Assembly: GCA_027924585.1 (NCBI GenBank)
Contig: BSBM01000001.1
Location: 56,517,501 to 56,581,500, forward strand
DNA: 64,000 bases
Reading direction: 5' to 3'
From: Larix kaempferi
Lineage: Eukaryota; Streptophyta; Pinopsida; Pinales; Pinaceae
Of the stretch, positions 9,757 to 20,929 are shown in pieces (positions within the stretch are counted from its first letter, which is position 1; each line of letters opens with the position of its first letter). Below the pieces are notes generated by a model, which was not told the DNA's origin, ran no database searches, and saw nothing but the letters and a program-made list of their open reading frames with translations. Made by a program: the position numbers and the translations under genes.

Positions 9757-12700
9757 AATCGACATAGATTGTCAAAACAACATTTTGGATAGAAAACAGA
9801 CCAAATTGTATCGTGTTAGCCAAATTCTGGCCAAGGCAGTAAAAAATTGGGCAATTTAGTTAATCGATAAGCAACTACACATGACTAGCTATTACATTGC
9901 ACTACAAAACCTAAATGTATATGGCAGATGAATTTTCATTTAATGGATATGAGACATCGAGAAATATTTTTTGTATTATTTTTATGAAGTGCTAACTCTT
10001 GGTTTTTTATGTGAACAAATATGGAAAGGTATTTAAATCGCACCTCTTTGGGAGCCTCACGATCATATCAACAGACCCGTAAGTAAGTAAGTTGGTTCTG
10101 CAAAATGATGCTAGGATATTTGTTCCCTTGTATCCCAAATCACTCAACGAGTTCATGGGGAAGTCTTCGATACTTATGCTGACTGGGAACTTGCAAGAGA
10201 AGTTGCACGGCCTCATAGGAGGTTTTCTTAAATCTCCACAGCTGAAACAATAGATAACTATGGACATAGAGAAATGCATTCTGAGCTCTATGAAAAAATG
10301 GAATGCCAATCAACTCATTTACATCCAAGAAGAAACTAAAAATGTAACCACGCAATACATTTTACCCGTAAATGCATATCACATATGTATTAATTTGTAT
10401 TTTAGAGTTTCATTTGTTCTACATTTTCAAGGTCTGTAAGCCTAATAAGTTGTTTTACTAAACAAATAGAATTTCGTGCACTCTTGAAAGCACTGATGAG
10501 TCTTAGCCTAGGTGATGACATGGAATATCTAAAACACGAATTCAGAAAGTTCATCTCGGGTTTGGTCTTATCGCTAGACAAGCTTCCAAGAACAATGCTC
10601 TACAAGTCATTGAAGGTGAGCTTAATTTGTAAATCTACAATATTCGAGCATAGCATATTGGTAATGTTATAAAGTAGTATAGAGATAAAGCTTAATATGA
10701 CAGTGTGGGTTTCTCTTCCTGAATAATTTTGGATTCTGATGAGGAACATGGTATTGCTAAAGGAGAAGAAAGAATGGTTAAGATGGTACACAGAATCATA
10801 GAAGAAAAGAGGTCAAGCTATTCCACCTGCAATTGCCCAAGTTGTCCAAAGGATGTGTTTAGACATGTTGCTGTAAGAAACAAACCATACAACAGAGCAA
10901 TAATTCTCCATAGATGTCATATGTGATAACATGATAGATTTAATGATTCTAGGAGAAGTCTTAGTAACAATGCTAATGACACTTGTAGCCAAGTTTCTCA
11001 CAGATTGCTCCCTTGCACTACAACAATTAAAGGTATAAATTCACGGAGTCCTTGCGCCTATTAGTCCTTTATTTTCTATAAATAATCCCAACAATATCTT
11101 GATAGAAAATGCATTGTTTCCTACTTTAAGGGAAGATGCACTGTCTTCATGGGAATTGCTAATAATTGAATGTAATTTTTCAAGGGAAGATGCATTTTAT
11201 TCATGGGCATTGCTAATAATCGAATGTAATTTTTCAGGGGAAGATGCATTGTCTTCATGGGAATTGCTAATAATTGAATGTAATTTTTCATATGGTCTTA
11301 TAGATCGTACTGCAGCTTCCTATAATTATTCTATTTGGCATTGGTTTTATTCTCGTCACTCATTTGCTTTCTTTATTGGGTGTTAGGTGGAAAACATGAA
11401 GTTAAAAAAATCCAAGGAACAAAAGAAAGGGCAGGACTTGGTGCGATCACATGTCTTTACCCTTTACTCAGAATGTGAGTGGGCTTGTGATTAATTAATA
11501 TTCAGTTTAAATCTAAGTAGCTTGTATACTCATAGCTGGGGTAGGGTGCGCATACCTACTTACTGATACTATGTACCCACGTATCCCACTGCAACTTGCC
11601 ATACCCTAAACTTGGCTGAAGTATCAGAGATGTTTCTCATGGATTCGGGACTTTGATTACAAAGGGGATGGGGTACCCTATTTTTGGGAAGCCCATGGAC
11701 CAGTTTTATATGGGGTACCCCTGTTTTGGGGATGCCTAGAGACCAATTTGGTAGGAGCCTACCAGTTTTGTACAAGTGACATTAAAGTAAGTAATCTTAA
11801 ATGGTAATATTAAATCCTTAAAGTAAAAGTGACATTCTCTTAAATTTTTAACATTTCCATTATTTTTTTAGGATGTTCTAGAGTGGATCAAACCTCATTG
11901 GACTTCATAGGAAAAAATAGAATTTTAGATCCCATTCATAATCCAACAAACTCAACGGTTTTCAAGATTTCAAGATTGCATAGTTTCACCAAATTCTATG
12001 ATGGATGAGGGTATGGCATTGGAATTTAACCTCACTATGTACCTTCACATTGGTGGTGCTTATTGTTGAACTCCTCTTTCATTACCTTAACAACAAAACT
12101 ATAGGGTGTTGACTAATGTACTTGGAGGACCAACTTCGAGATTCAAGGTAGAGGCAAGGGCTAGATCCTAGATGAGGGGGCACACGGTTTTATTGATGAA
12201 TAGGATCCAATATAGGAAAGGATTTTATATGTAATTATTTGTAGTAGCATGAAGTTTTTTGGACACTATATTCCATTTAGTCTCTTTGTTTATGTATATT
12301 TGGGTCTAATAAGGATTGCACTTGCTATTTTTTTAGTTGTATACACCCTTTCTATATACATGAGAAACTTTTCATATTTATATATAATGGTTTGGATTCA
12401 TATGGATGCACATGAATATATATGTATAGTGAAAATGATTTAAATTTCATATGTATTATAATTTATAAATTTATAATTATTAAAATTTAAATATACATAG
12501 TACCCACTTACCCAAGTCTCTTATTTCAAAAAGTGATGTCTGAGTCCCTAACCCGTCTCCCCAAGTTTCATGGAAACTCAGGTTTAGGTTTAAAGCATCA
12601 ATTGTGTGTTAAAATCTAACTGAGAATCTCATGATTTCTACATAATAATTATCAGTTGATAACTGAGATTTTACGAATGGGAAAGATCATAACTGGTGTG

Positions 12701-12950
12701 ATGCAGAAAGCATTGTAGGACGTCGAGATTAAAGGTGCCCAATTTATTTCTAATTCGAGTATTTGCTTTGATGAACTCACATGAACTTTTGTAATGAATT
12801 TTCATAAGCTAATTTGATTTTTTTTGTTTGGTTTAGGCCACTTCATTTTAGAAGGATGGTGTGTGGTTCACATACTTGAGATCCATTCACTTGGATGAGG
12901 ACTTTTATGAAAGTCCATACAAATTCAATCCTTGGAGATGGAAAGTCAAT
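9757..12950 (+). pseudogene. Cytochrome P450 pseudogene, CYP90-like (copy A)
   Basis: Successive exons of one plant P450 of the CYP90/85-clan (brassinosteroid-type) group are readable in order. 10014-10373 gives GKVFKSHLFGS and PKSLNELMGKSSIL-like sequence. 10470-10616 gives LLKALMSLSLGDDMEYL. 10735-11033 gives ERMVKMVHRIIEEKR and NMIDLMILGE (I-helix region). 11385-11476 gives ENMKLKK. 12657-12733 gives LRMGKIITGVMQKAL with a stop before DVEIKG. 12840-12948 gives YESPYKFNPWRW after a frameshift. There is a TAG at 10251-10253. The first exon and the heme-binding Cys exon were not found. Copia element 1 is inserted in its upstream part, and the CACTA element begins beyond its 3' side. It is a dead gene; copy B at 39768-40643 is its paralogue. 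Confidence 0.88.
11130..11291. repeat. 54-bp tandem repeat, three copies, in a P450 intron
   Basis: Units beginning GGGAAGATGCA start at 11130, 11184 and 11238, each 54 bases long and nearly identical. They lie between two P450 exons, so they are intronic. The length is a multiple of three, which leaves a spurious 95-codon plus-strand frame open. Confidence 0.9.
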
Positions 12951-13208
12951 GCTACTATTCTAGCATTGATTTCTTCATAGCCAATGATGTCTCCTCGTAT
13001 AAGAAACATGTAATTACATTTAATTAATAACAATAACAACATCATAACTATGTTACAACGATCTACAAGTGACGCAAAACAATCACAAGATTTAACAAAA
13101 AAACATTATATTACATAACATGAATTAGTGCACAAAAATAAAATATAAGTTCTACGATCATGAATTAAACAAACACTAAGAACATGCAAAAAAATGCTAC
13201 TTACCTCA

Positions 13209-13619
13209 TGTATTTCCCAAGATTATATATAACTTGTTTGACATTGTTTTTGAAGTTTTCTGGGAGAGAGAGAGGTAGAACATACTGTAACAATATACAA
13301 ATCGTTTCATTTTTTAAACAACTAATAAACAAACAAAATACCAACAATATGCACTGGAATAAAAAAAAACAATAATTATATTCATACCATAATAATTACC
13401 TTCATGAAGACATGCCAATCATGCATTTTCACCCCTACAAAATCACCTTTCTTTGTTACGATATTCTTCATGTTCGCACAAAATCCGGTGGGAAAATTAA
13501 TTTTTCGGATGACTTCTTTTACAACATTACTTTGCTGCTCCATTAACATCCATGGAAGTGAGTATATATTAATTTGGTCTCCGTTGATATGAAATGGAAT
13601 GATGTCTTTCATTGCATGG
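13209..13619 (-). pseudogene. CACTA TNP2-like transposase, C-terminal exons
   Basis: This is the continuation of the transposase across the gypsy insertion. 13619-13400 reads HAMKDIIPFHINGDQ ... GFCANMKNIV ... GVKMHDWHVFMK, then an intron with donor GTAATT. About 13285-13209 reads VLPLSLPENFKNNVKQVIYN followed by LGKYMR. Both pieces match the TNP2 region around the K-x-HD-x-H-V-L/F-M motif. No further exon is recognisable below 13209, so the C-terminus is missing or too diverged to see. Confidence 0.75.
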
Positions 13620-14585
13620 TGTTATAGGTCAAATCTGCACTTATCCGTCCATGATCACATTACTTTGTCGATCACACAAAAGGACACCATAGATTGAAGA
13701 GCTAGGTTGACCTGGATGAGTTACTGTTGGAACTACACTCTTCAGTTGAAAATATTATTGTTTCTACTGATTTCACAACATGTGTGCTACTCTTTGCATA
13801 GTAAACCAGCATTCTTCACCAAAATATGCGTTGCTTTACTCAAGGACAACCGGTGCACACCTTAAAAAATGTTGCAAACGCTTGTTGCAAAGTACAAGAG
13901 TTGTATACTGTGCACTAGTCTAGTTGTATGAAACCCGTGCACATCTTAAGATGAAGTCAAAAAAATATTAAGATTACGAATTGGGATTAGTTGAAGTTGG
14001 TTCTCCAACTTCCCTAACCTCCCAATTCAACCACCTCTTGAATTCAACGTCCTACCTTGTCCCATAAATACAAGGAGGATCCATGAGAGAGGAACCTAGA
14101 AGGAATGCTTTAAGTGTTGTTACGCTAGAGGAATTACCAAGTCATTGTGAAGAGCAGGAGCCTAGGAATCGGTTGTAGAAGCATCTTGACTAATCAGGTA
14201 TATTTGTACTGATTCATGTTTCTTTGACAATAAAAAGGTGGAAATACCCTTCCCGTCCCAAATCAAATTTCTATTAGATTGTATGCTCATTTGGTTTAAT
14301 ATCTGATTGTAGTTGATGTTTAATTGCTTTCAATTTCATCATATTTATTGCAGTCAAGATACGCCAAGGAATGTTTCCTTTGTGTTGCAGGTTCATCATA
14401 GTGGAATATCAAGTGGAAGACTAAGCAAAAGCTAGGATTAGCCATCGACAAAAGGTACATCTTTCGATATCTTGATCTCTTTCATTTGTAGGAATTAAAT
14501 GCAATGCAATGAATGTATTTACCTGTCACCCCGCCCAAGTTCGTAGTGTCTTCTCCTCACTATAAGGTATTAATCCTGCAAAACA
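13620..14585 (+). repeat. 5' LTR of the gypsy element
   Basis: Starts TGTTATAGG and ends CAAAACA. A promoter-like CCATAAATACAAGG lies near 14061. It aligns with 19976-20929, with roughly one difference per 10-12 bases over the first 140 positions by eye. Confidence 0.9.
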
Positions 14586-14588
14586 TTC

Positions 14589-14606
14589 TGGCGACTCCGC
14601 TGGGGA
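14589..14606 (+). other. Primer binding site, tRNA-Arg type
   Basis: TGGCGACTCCGCTGGGGA lies 3 bases inside the left LTR. As I recall it, it differs by one base from the complement of the 3' end of plant tRNA-Arg(ACG) plus CCA. A tRNA-Arg PBS is typical of Ogre/Tat gypsy elements and separates this element from the tRNA-Met-primed copia elements nearby. Confidence 0.75.
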
Positions 14607-16674
14607 GTAACCAGTTGTTTTTCTGCTCTAGGATACCTTGTTACGTTTTTCTTCCAGTCAATTTCAGTCTATTTGTTCTTTGAGAGGCCTTATAGGTCAT
14701 TGTTTTCTATTCTTACTGTCTAGACTCATCTTAGTCCACTGCTGCAAAGATTTTATGTTTGCTTCTCAGCCTTGTGCACTGGTTTACCCTACATACAGCA
14801 GTGCATTTTGTCTGATGAATGCTACTTTGTCCACTTCATAGTAGTGCATCTTTCCTAGTGTGCACTGGTTTCTGTACTACACAGTACTGCATTTTCATAT
14901 AACTTTAAGTTCTCTATTAGGGTTTGATTTCCATTTGTTTGGTTTCACTTCCAGCCTTTCGCTTTGCGTCCTTGACTGACCCCTAAGACTTTTATGTCTC
15001 TTTTGAGTCTTGTTTGCCTCTCTGAAGTCCTTTAGTTTGTCTTTACTTGCTTCAGTACTTGTTTAAGGTGTCTTTATTGTTTTTAACACTTTTGAAGGTT
15101 GTGCACTGCTCTCTATTAGACATAGATGCACTTTTTCTTGCCCTAGATGCTTGTTGCAGTCATACAAACCTGCGTTCTTAATGTTTGTTGTCTGTGGAAA
15201 CATTAGCATGCTTTGACTGTGTCTTGTCCTTTTGTTAGGGTTTGATCCCAGTTTAAGTCCTTAAGGTGGCTTTGAAAGGTTGTTTGGTCTAGATACTTTC
15301 TGATTGTCTTTTCATTTCAGTCCAAGCAAGTTAAAGCTTTCTAGTTTAGCTTTTCTTTTGAGTCCGTGTGTTGGTAGGGTCACTTTTTGGTTCGCTTACC
15401 TACTCCTTTGCTTGGCTTAGTGTTTTTCTTAGGGTTTGGTGCTTAAGAACAGCCTTTTTTGGTCTGCCTTTCCATTACGAGCATCTCTCTTCCTTGCTTC
15501 TTTTACACTTTGTTTCCAAGCCCAGAGTTTTTTCTTTTGAAACAACTTGGTAGGTTGAGTCTTTCTCAAGTCTTTTGATTTGATTGTTTTGAGCCATTAG
15601 ATTGTTTGTCTTACTCACACTTTGCATTAGGTCTTACTTTCTCCTTTCCAAGTTATTTTTCTTTTACAATTATCAGAAAAGACAAAAAGTGACATCGGTA
15701 GCTTAGTAGTAAGATTTATCATTGTTTTGAAGTAGCATAGTTTGCTTTGTTTTGAAATTAAAAAGAAAATTAAAAAGAAATTTGATTTAGGATTGCCTAG
15801 TTTTAGTTTTTGAAAGAATATAAACGAAAAGAAAAGAGTCTTTCGTGAATTTGAATGCATTATCTCTTTATGCACTCTGCTTTCTTTCGAAACCATTCCA
15901 CACACCGCACTGCCCTTATTGAGTAAAAAGTATCCTTTAAAAAGAAATCTTAATAAAATTAACTAGCAAAATTTTTCTTTTTAGGTATACACATCATCAA
16001 CTAGCTTAGGCTAGGATTTCGGGTTTAAATCACCTTAAACCACCCAAAATTGACTTCATTACTCAACAATCGTAGTACGACTATCTATTAGGTAAATCCA
16101 CCTCTATCAAATAGTCGTGGGATACTCTACTCAAACTAGAGTTAAGCATGAGGATGTGGACGATTGGAATTGTTGAGGATACCCCCTCACTTTCCGATCA
16201 ACCATAAACCAGAGTTGACTTGCGTACGGGGGTCCACTAGTTCCTTTTAAAGTGCTTTTGGATTTCGGGCTTTGCTACCCTGCCCATGCGTTCCGACTTG
16301 GCTGACGACTACCCCCCCAGGTTATTTCGTATTGGTGGTAACCTTAGTATCTAGACTCTAGGGCTCTACATAGGTGACGACAGAAGGCTATTTTTGTTGT
16401 ACCTAGGATAAACATGGGAGGAATCCCTCTACAGAAATTTGGTAAGGCGGTTTGGTGATTCAAATGATTGCACCCAGAGGACCTGTATGTGGACCCCGAG
16501 TAACTGTTCTTCATCCTTCGTTGGTTAGTTATGGGCCCTAATAATCCCAGACTTCCCTCTGGAAGGCATCTGTTTTCCTAGTTTGGATTACCTAGGACCT
16601 TTTTAGTGGTGTGCTCTTTGTGCTGCTTGTTTTTAGTTGGCCTTAGAGATTTCTAGCCTGTTGAGTCAGAAACT
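14607..16674 (+). other. Long non-coding leader of the gypsy element
   Basis: About 2 kb between the PBS and the first recognisable coding, T-rich in its first half, with stops in all frames. No zinc knuckle or gag helix motif seen. Long leaders are common in Tat/Ogre elements. Confidence 0.5.
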
Positions 16675-18510
16675 ATGGAAAGCATACCAGTGAGCACCAA
16701 TCAAGGGACCCATGTTCAAGAGGCTTGTTGTGATTTTCCATTCATTGAGAACATTGGTACTCCCTTAATGGCTACCTTGAATCTTCGGGGATTCACTATA
16801 GGGCTACCAGTTTAGTTGTTTTCCACTCCAAATGCCTTGCATGCTCCTGATGCTTCTCAAGTAAGCACCTCACATCAAGAGCATCATAACCCTATTCTTG
16901 CTTCGCCAGTAACATATTCTTCTCCTCCTACCTCATGTGGTGAAAGTAGAAATACTAGTAACCAACAGTCTAAAAGGAATAGACGGAGGAACAATAGGAA
17001 GAAGATGCCAAAACAAGGGGGCAGCCACCCAGCCTCGGGAAGTCATGCTGGGGGCACCCACCCAACCTATGGAGGTCATGTTGGGGGAACTCACTCAGTC
17101 ACTGTGAATCATACTGAACCTATGCATCCAGCCTATGGAAGTCATGCTGGGGGCACCCACCCAGCCTCTGGAAGTCATGTTGGGGGCACCTACCCAGCCT
17201 CTGGAGTCATGCTGGGAGCAAACTTTCAGTCACTGCAAATCATACTGAAAGCATGTCTTCAACCAATGATGGTCATGTTGAGGACGCATCATTGATCATT
17301 GCTGGTTATATTAATGACAAGTCACCATCTACTGTGAGTCATACTAGAGACACTAAATCAACCACTGCAAGTCATGCTGAGAAAGTTGACATCGTCAACA
17401 AACCTAATAAAAAGAAGCTTAATTTCCCTTGTAAGTTTTGCAAGGGAGACCACCTGACCTATTTGTGCCATGTACTTCTAGAAGTGCAAAGAGTGTGGTC
17501 CTTAGTTCAAAAGTATTCTGCTTCTGAGAAACCAGCCACTGCAAGTCATGCTGGGGGCAAGCTTTCAGTCTATGCTAGTCATGCTGAGAGTACTATTGTT
17601 GTAAAGGAGTCTACGCTTATAGGATGCAAGCCAAAGTTCTCTTGTAAACTTTGTAAGGGATATCACCTTACTCACCTGTGCCCTACAATTCCAGAGTTGC
17701 GGAGAGTGTGGTCCATGTCTGAAGGATCCTCTGCTCCTGAATTGTCTATAGATTCCCAACAACCTGATCAACCTTTGGTTGATGAAGTGGTTGAACCAAT
17801 GTAATCTTTTGTCAACCCCACTCTTTCTTCGGAGAGTGAAGCAATCAAATCAATGCAATCTTCGACCGATCCCATCAGTCCTTCAGAGACTGATGCACCT
17901 CTCCCTGAAATCTCCCGCATTACCAGTTCAAATGTTTCTGAAATGGGGGGCACTTCATCTGTGCCGAGTGAACCCCTACCAAGCTCTGGGATAATTTCCT
18001 TTGATTGGAATAGTCTAACTGGGCCTCACCTTCCTTCCGCTACACTTTTTTAGATAAAGGTTGATATCAGAAACCATGCGATTCATCGATGTATTGTAGA
18101 TGAAGGAGCCTTTGTTAGTCTCTTATCCCCTTATGCTTGGAGATATTTAGGTTTTCCTAACCTTGTTCCAGCTGTTAATTGGCCTTTGAATTTCGATAAA
18201 AGACCTAGTGAACTAGTGGGATTCCTCCCTCAAGTACCTATCACTTTGGGTGGAAAAACAGTCTTAGTTGATTTTATGGTTTTAAAGGACCCTGTGGATT
18301 TTGATATGATCCTCGGGTATGATTACGTATATGTTATGTAGGATTTGGTGTCTATGCTCTTTCATTTGATGTATTTTCCTCACAATGAAAGCATTGTCAC
18401 TATCGATCAACTTACATTTCTTGATCCCTCTTCTTACCCAACTATAGACCAAGTATGTCCCCCGTTAGTAGGCACTACCATGTCACAATAAAATTATGTG
18501 GCATATTGTT
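16675..18510 (+). pseudogene. Gypsy gag-like zinc-knuckle and aspartic-protease region
   Basis: Coding starts at ATG 16675 (MESIPVSTNQG) and is interrupted by TAG at about 16813. 16816-17200 is low-complexity, with SHAGGTHPA(S/Y)G repeated six to seven times. After a frame change, 17253-17804 carries more SHA repeats and two copies of a C-x2-C-x3-H-x4-C knuckle (CKFCKGDHLTYLC at about 17443, CKLCKGYHLTHLC at about 17644). Each is followed by a RVWS motif. 18056-18340 resembles a retroviral-type aspartic protease: CIVDEGAFVSLLS, then LPQVPITLGGKTVLVDFMVL and ILGYDYVYVM. Stops follow at about 18341 and 18488. The knuckles would bind RNA and the protease would process the precursor. No RT follows. 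Confidence 0.8.
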
Positions 18511-19963
18511 CCTTGAGTCCAATTACTACTGAGAAGAAGCCTCTGAATTCATGCATACCTTAAGTTTTTCAGACTCCTTAAAATTGAAAACACCGGTGAG
18601 CAAGAACAGATCTTGGCTCGATATTAAAATAAAAATATCGGTATTATAGAGTATTCTTCTATATCTTCTTCGAACTCTGTAAACAATGAAGAAGGTCCTG
18701 AGTCTTCCTCCCATGGGATCGTTAAACTTTTACATGGTTGGGCTTATTGAGTTTTCTTTCTTGGACTCATTAAAACAACAAGAAGGACATTCTTCTACCA
18801 GAAAGACTAAGGGATGAGAAGGGTATATCACATCTTTTCAGTTTCAAAGGAATTTAAGTCAGTCATGTCCTTGAACACAACACCTATTTGAGTCTATCAT
18901 TCAGTTGGGTTTTAGTTTTGGCCTTAGGGTGAACCTGATCTCCGAGTTTTTAATCCCCCCGTTGGCTATTCTTCCAATCATATGGAGGGTCTGCTAATGT
19001 ATCCTACATTGCAGGCTTATATCACTTCCCATGCATGTTAAAAGATTCCTAAGTCACTTTGTGTCGTGCTCACTGTTAAAGGATATAGCCTGTTTCGTCC
19101 ATTCTGCAGTTTACCTTGACTTCATGTGTTGGCCATCCTGGTGTCAGTTTGTTTCATCTTGTTACTTGTCCTACTCCACATCGGCTCAAACTTGTGAGTG
19201 TCCCACGTGTTGGATGATGGAGGATGCATTAAGGCCTCCCTTCCAACAGACTTCTTCCCATCGACTTCAATTCATCATGTTCTGGGAATGAATTTTAGAG
19301 TTTCGGTTAGTCCTTGGGGATTTCAGTCATCAATGGCAATTTCCCTCGCTGTTGAATAATGGGAATACATCAATGTCTCTTATTCAACAGGTTCCTCAGG
19401 TGTTCGACTTCAAGTCCACCTATTCACACTTGTTGGAACGTAGTAGGTACCTTGGACCCCATTATCATTATCGATGGAATTCCTCGCATTTGTTAACGGT
19501 ATACATCAATGACCGGTAATCAAACGATACCCCCCATGTTCGACCTCAACTCATTTATTCACATGGTTAGGGTTTGTACCTTGGGTTGTTTGGATGAAGA
19601 CCTTGTGACTATGGTAGCATCACCATATTTATGTTATCACCCAAGCTGTGCAAAACTGAGCCTCACTCATTTTGGCTCTTTATGAGACATAGATCCAGTT
19701 TGTTGTTATGGCTATGATCTCTCATTTTGACATGGATCCATGCTTGTATCTCAGTGGCCATGCTATATATACATCTCCTATTTATGTATCGGAGATCATG
19801 TTGTATCATGCTACACATCTATATGATGTCAAGATTGTAATTGCTCGCTGACCTTGATCGTTGTTTCAGGTACTTTTTGTGACTTGGTTCTGCGGTTTCT
19901 TGCTCCTCCTCTGACTTGGAATTATAATGTATTTCAGCCGTTGTTTCCCTCTGGCCTCACACA
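18511..19963 (+). other. Gypsy interior with no recognised domain
   Basis: This is where RT, RNase H and integrase would be expected. All frames are broken at short intervals, and I see neither a YxDD box nor an HHCC or DDE pattern. Confidence 0.5.
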
Positions 19964-19975
19964 TTAGGGGGCATC
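19964..19975 (+). other. Polypurine tract of the gypsy element
   Basis: TTAGGGGGCATC lies immediately before the right LTR, as expected for plus-strand priming. This confirms the plus orientation. Confidence 0.75.
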
Positions 19976-20929
19976 TATTATAGGTCAAATCTACACTTCT
20001 CCATCCGTGATCACATTTCTCTGTCGATCACACAAAAGGTCACCATGGATTGAAGAGCTAGGTTGACCTGGATGAGTTAATGCTGGAACTACACTCTTCA
20101 AGTGAAAATATTACTGTTTCTACTGATTTCACAACATGTGCGCTACTCTTTGCATAGTAAACCAGCGTTCTTCACCAAAATATGTGCTGCTTTACTCAAG
20201 GAAAACCAACGCACACCTTAAAAAATGTTGCAAATTACAAGAGTTGCATACTGTGCGCTACTCTGGTTGTATGAAACCCGTGCACATCTTAAGATGAAGT
20301 CAAAAAATATATTAATATTATGAATTGGGATTAGTTGAAGTTGGTTCTACAACTTCCCTAACCTCCCAATTCAACCACCTCTTGAATCCAACTACCTACC
20401 TTGTCCCATAAATACAAGGAGCATCCATGAGAGAGGAACCTAGAAGGAATGCTTTAAGTGTTGTTACGTTGGAGGAATTCCCAAGTCATTGTGAAGAGCA
20501 GGAGCCCAAGATTCAGTGGTAGAAGCATATTGACCGATCAGGTATATTTGTACTGATTCATGTTTCTTTGACAAGAAAAAGGTGGAAATACCCTTCGTAT
20601 CCAAAATCTAATGTCTATTAGATTGTATGTTCATTTGGTTTAATATCTGATTGTAGTTGATGTTTAATTGCTTTCAGTTTCATCATATTTATTGTAGTCA
20701 AGATACACCGAGGAAGGTTTCCTTTGTGTTGCAGGTTCATCATAGTGGAAGATCAAGCGGAAGACCAAGCAAAAGCTAGGACCAGCCATCGATAAAAGGT
20801 ACATCTTTCGATATCTTGATCTCTTTCATTTGTAGGAACTAAATGCAATGCAATGAATGTATTTACCTGTCACCCCACCCAAGTTGGTAGTCTCTTCTCC
20901 TCACTATAAGGTATTAATCCTGCACAACA
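19976..20929 (+). repeat. 3' LTR of the gypsy element
   Basis: Starts TATTATAGG, where the left copy has TGTTATAGG, so the terminal G has changed. It ends CACAACA and is followed directly by the target duplication CATGG. It is 12 bases shorter than the left LTR because of small indels. Confidence 0.9.

Larger units (their letters stand above)
13620..20929 (+). mobile_element. Gypsy-type LTR retrotransposon lacking reverse transcriptase
   Basis: It has two LTRs (13620-14585 and 19976-20929) and a 5-bp target duplication CATGG (13615-13619 and 20930-20934). A PBS matching tRNA-Arg follows the left LTR and a purine tract precedes the right LTR. The 5.4-kb interior holds a 2-kb leader, one zinc-knuckle/aspartic-protease region (16675-18510), and about 1.4 kb with no recognisable reverse transcriptase, RNase H or integrase. 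The PBS type and the gag-protease pattern suggest the Tat/Ogre side of Ty3/gypsy. It must have been mobilised by a partner element. It is inserted inside a CACTA transposase exon, so it is younger than that element. Confidence 0.9.

Noticed and set aside
9900-9912. CACTACAAAA, possible CACTA terminus
   Set aside because: The same stretch occurs in P450 copy B as GCACTGCAAAACC within homologous flanking DNA, so it is ordinary P450 gene sequence.
11008-11030. CACTACAACAATT as a candidate left CACTA end
   Set aside because: It encodes LALQQLK of the P450 and sits at the end of a P450 exon.
11099-11386. 95-codon plus-strand frame with repeated ECNFS-EDA units
   Set aside because: It falls on the 54-bp intronic triplication of the P450 pseudogene; the period keeps the frame open by chance.
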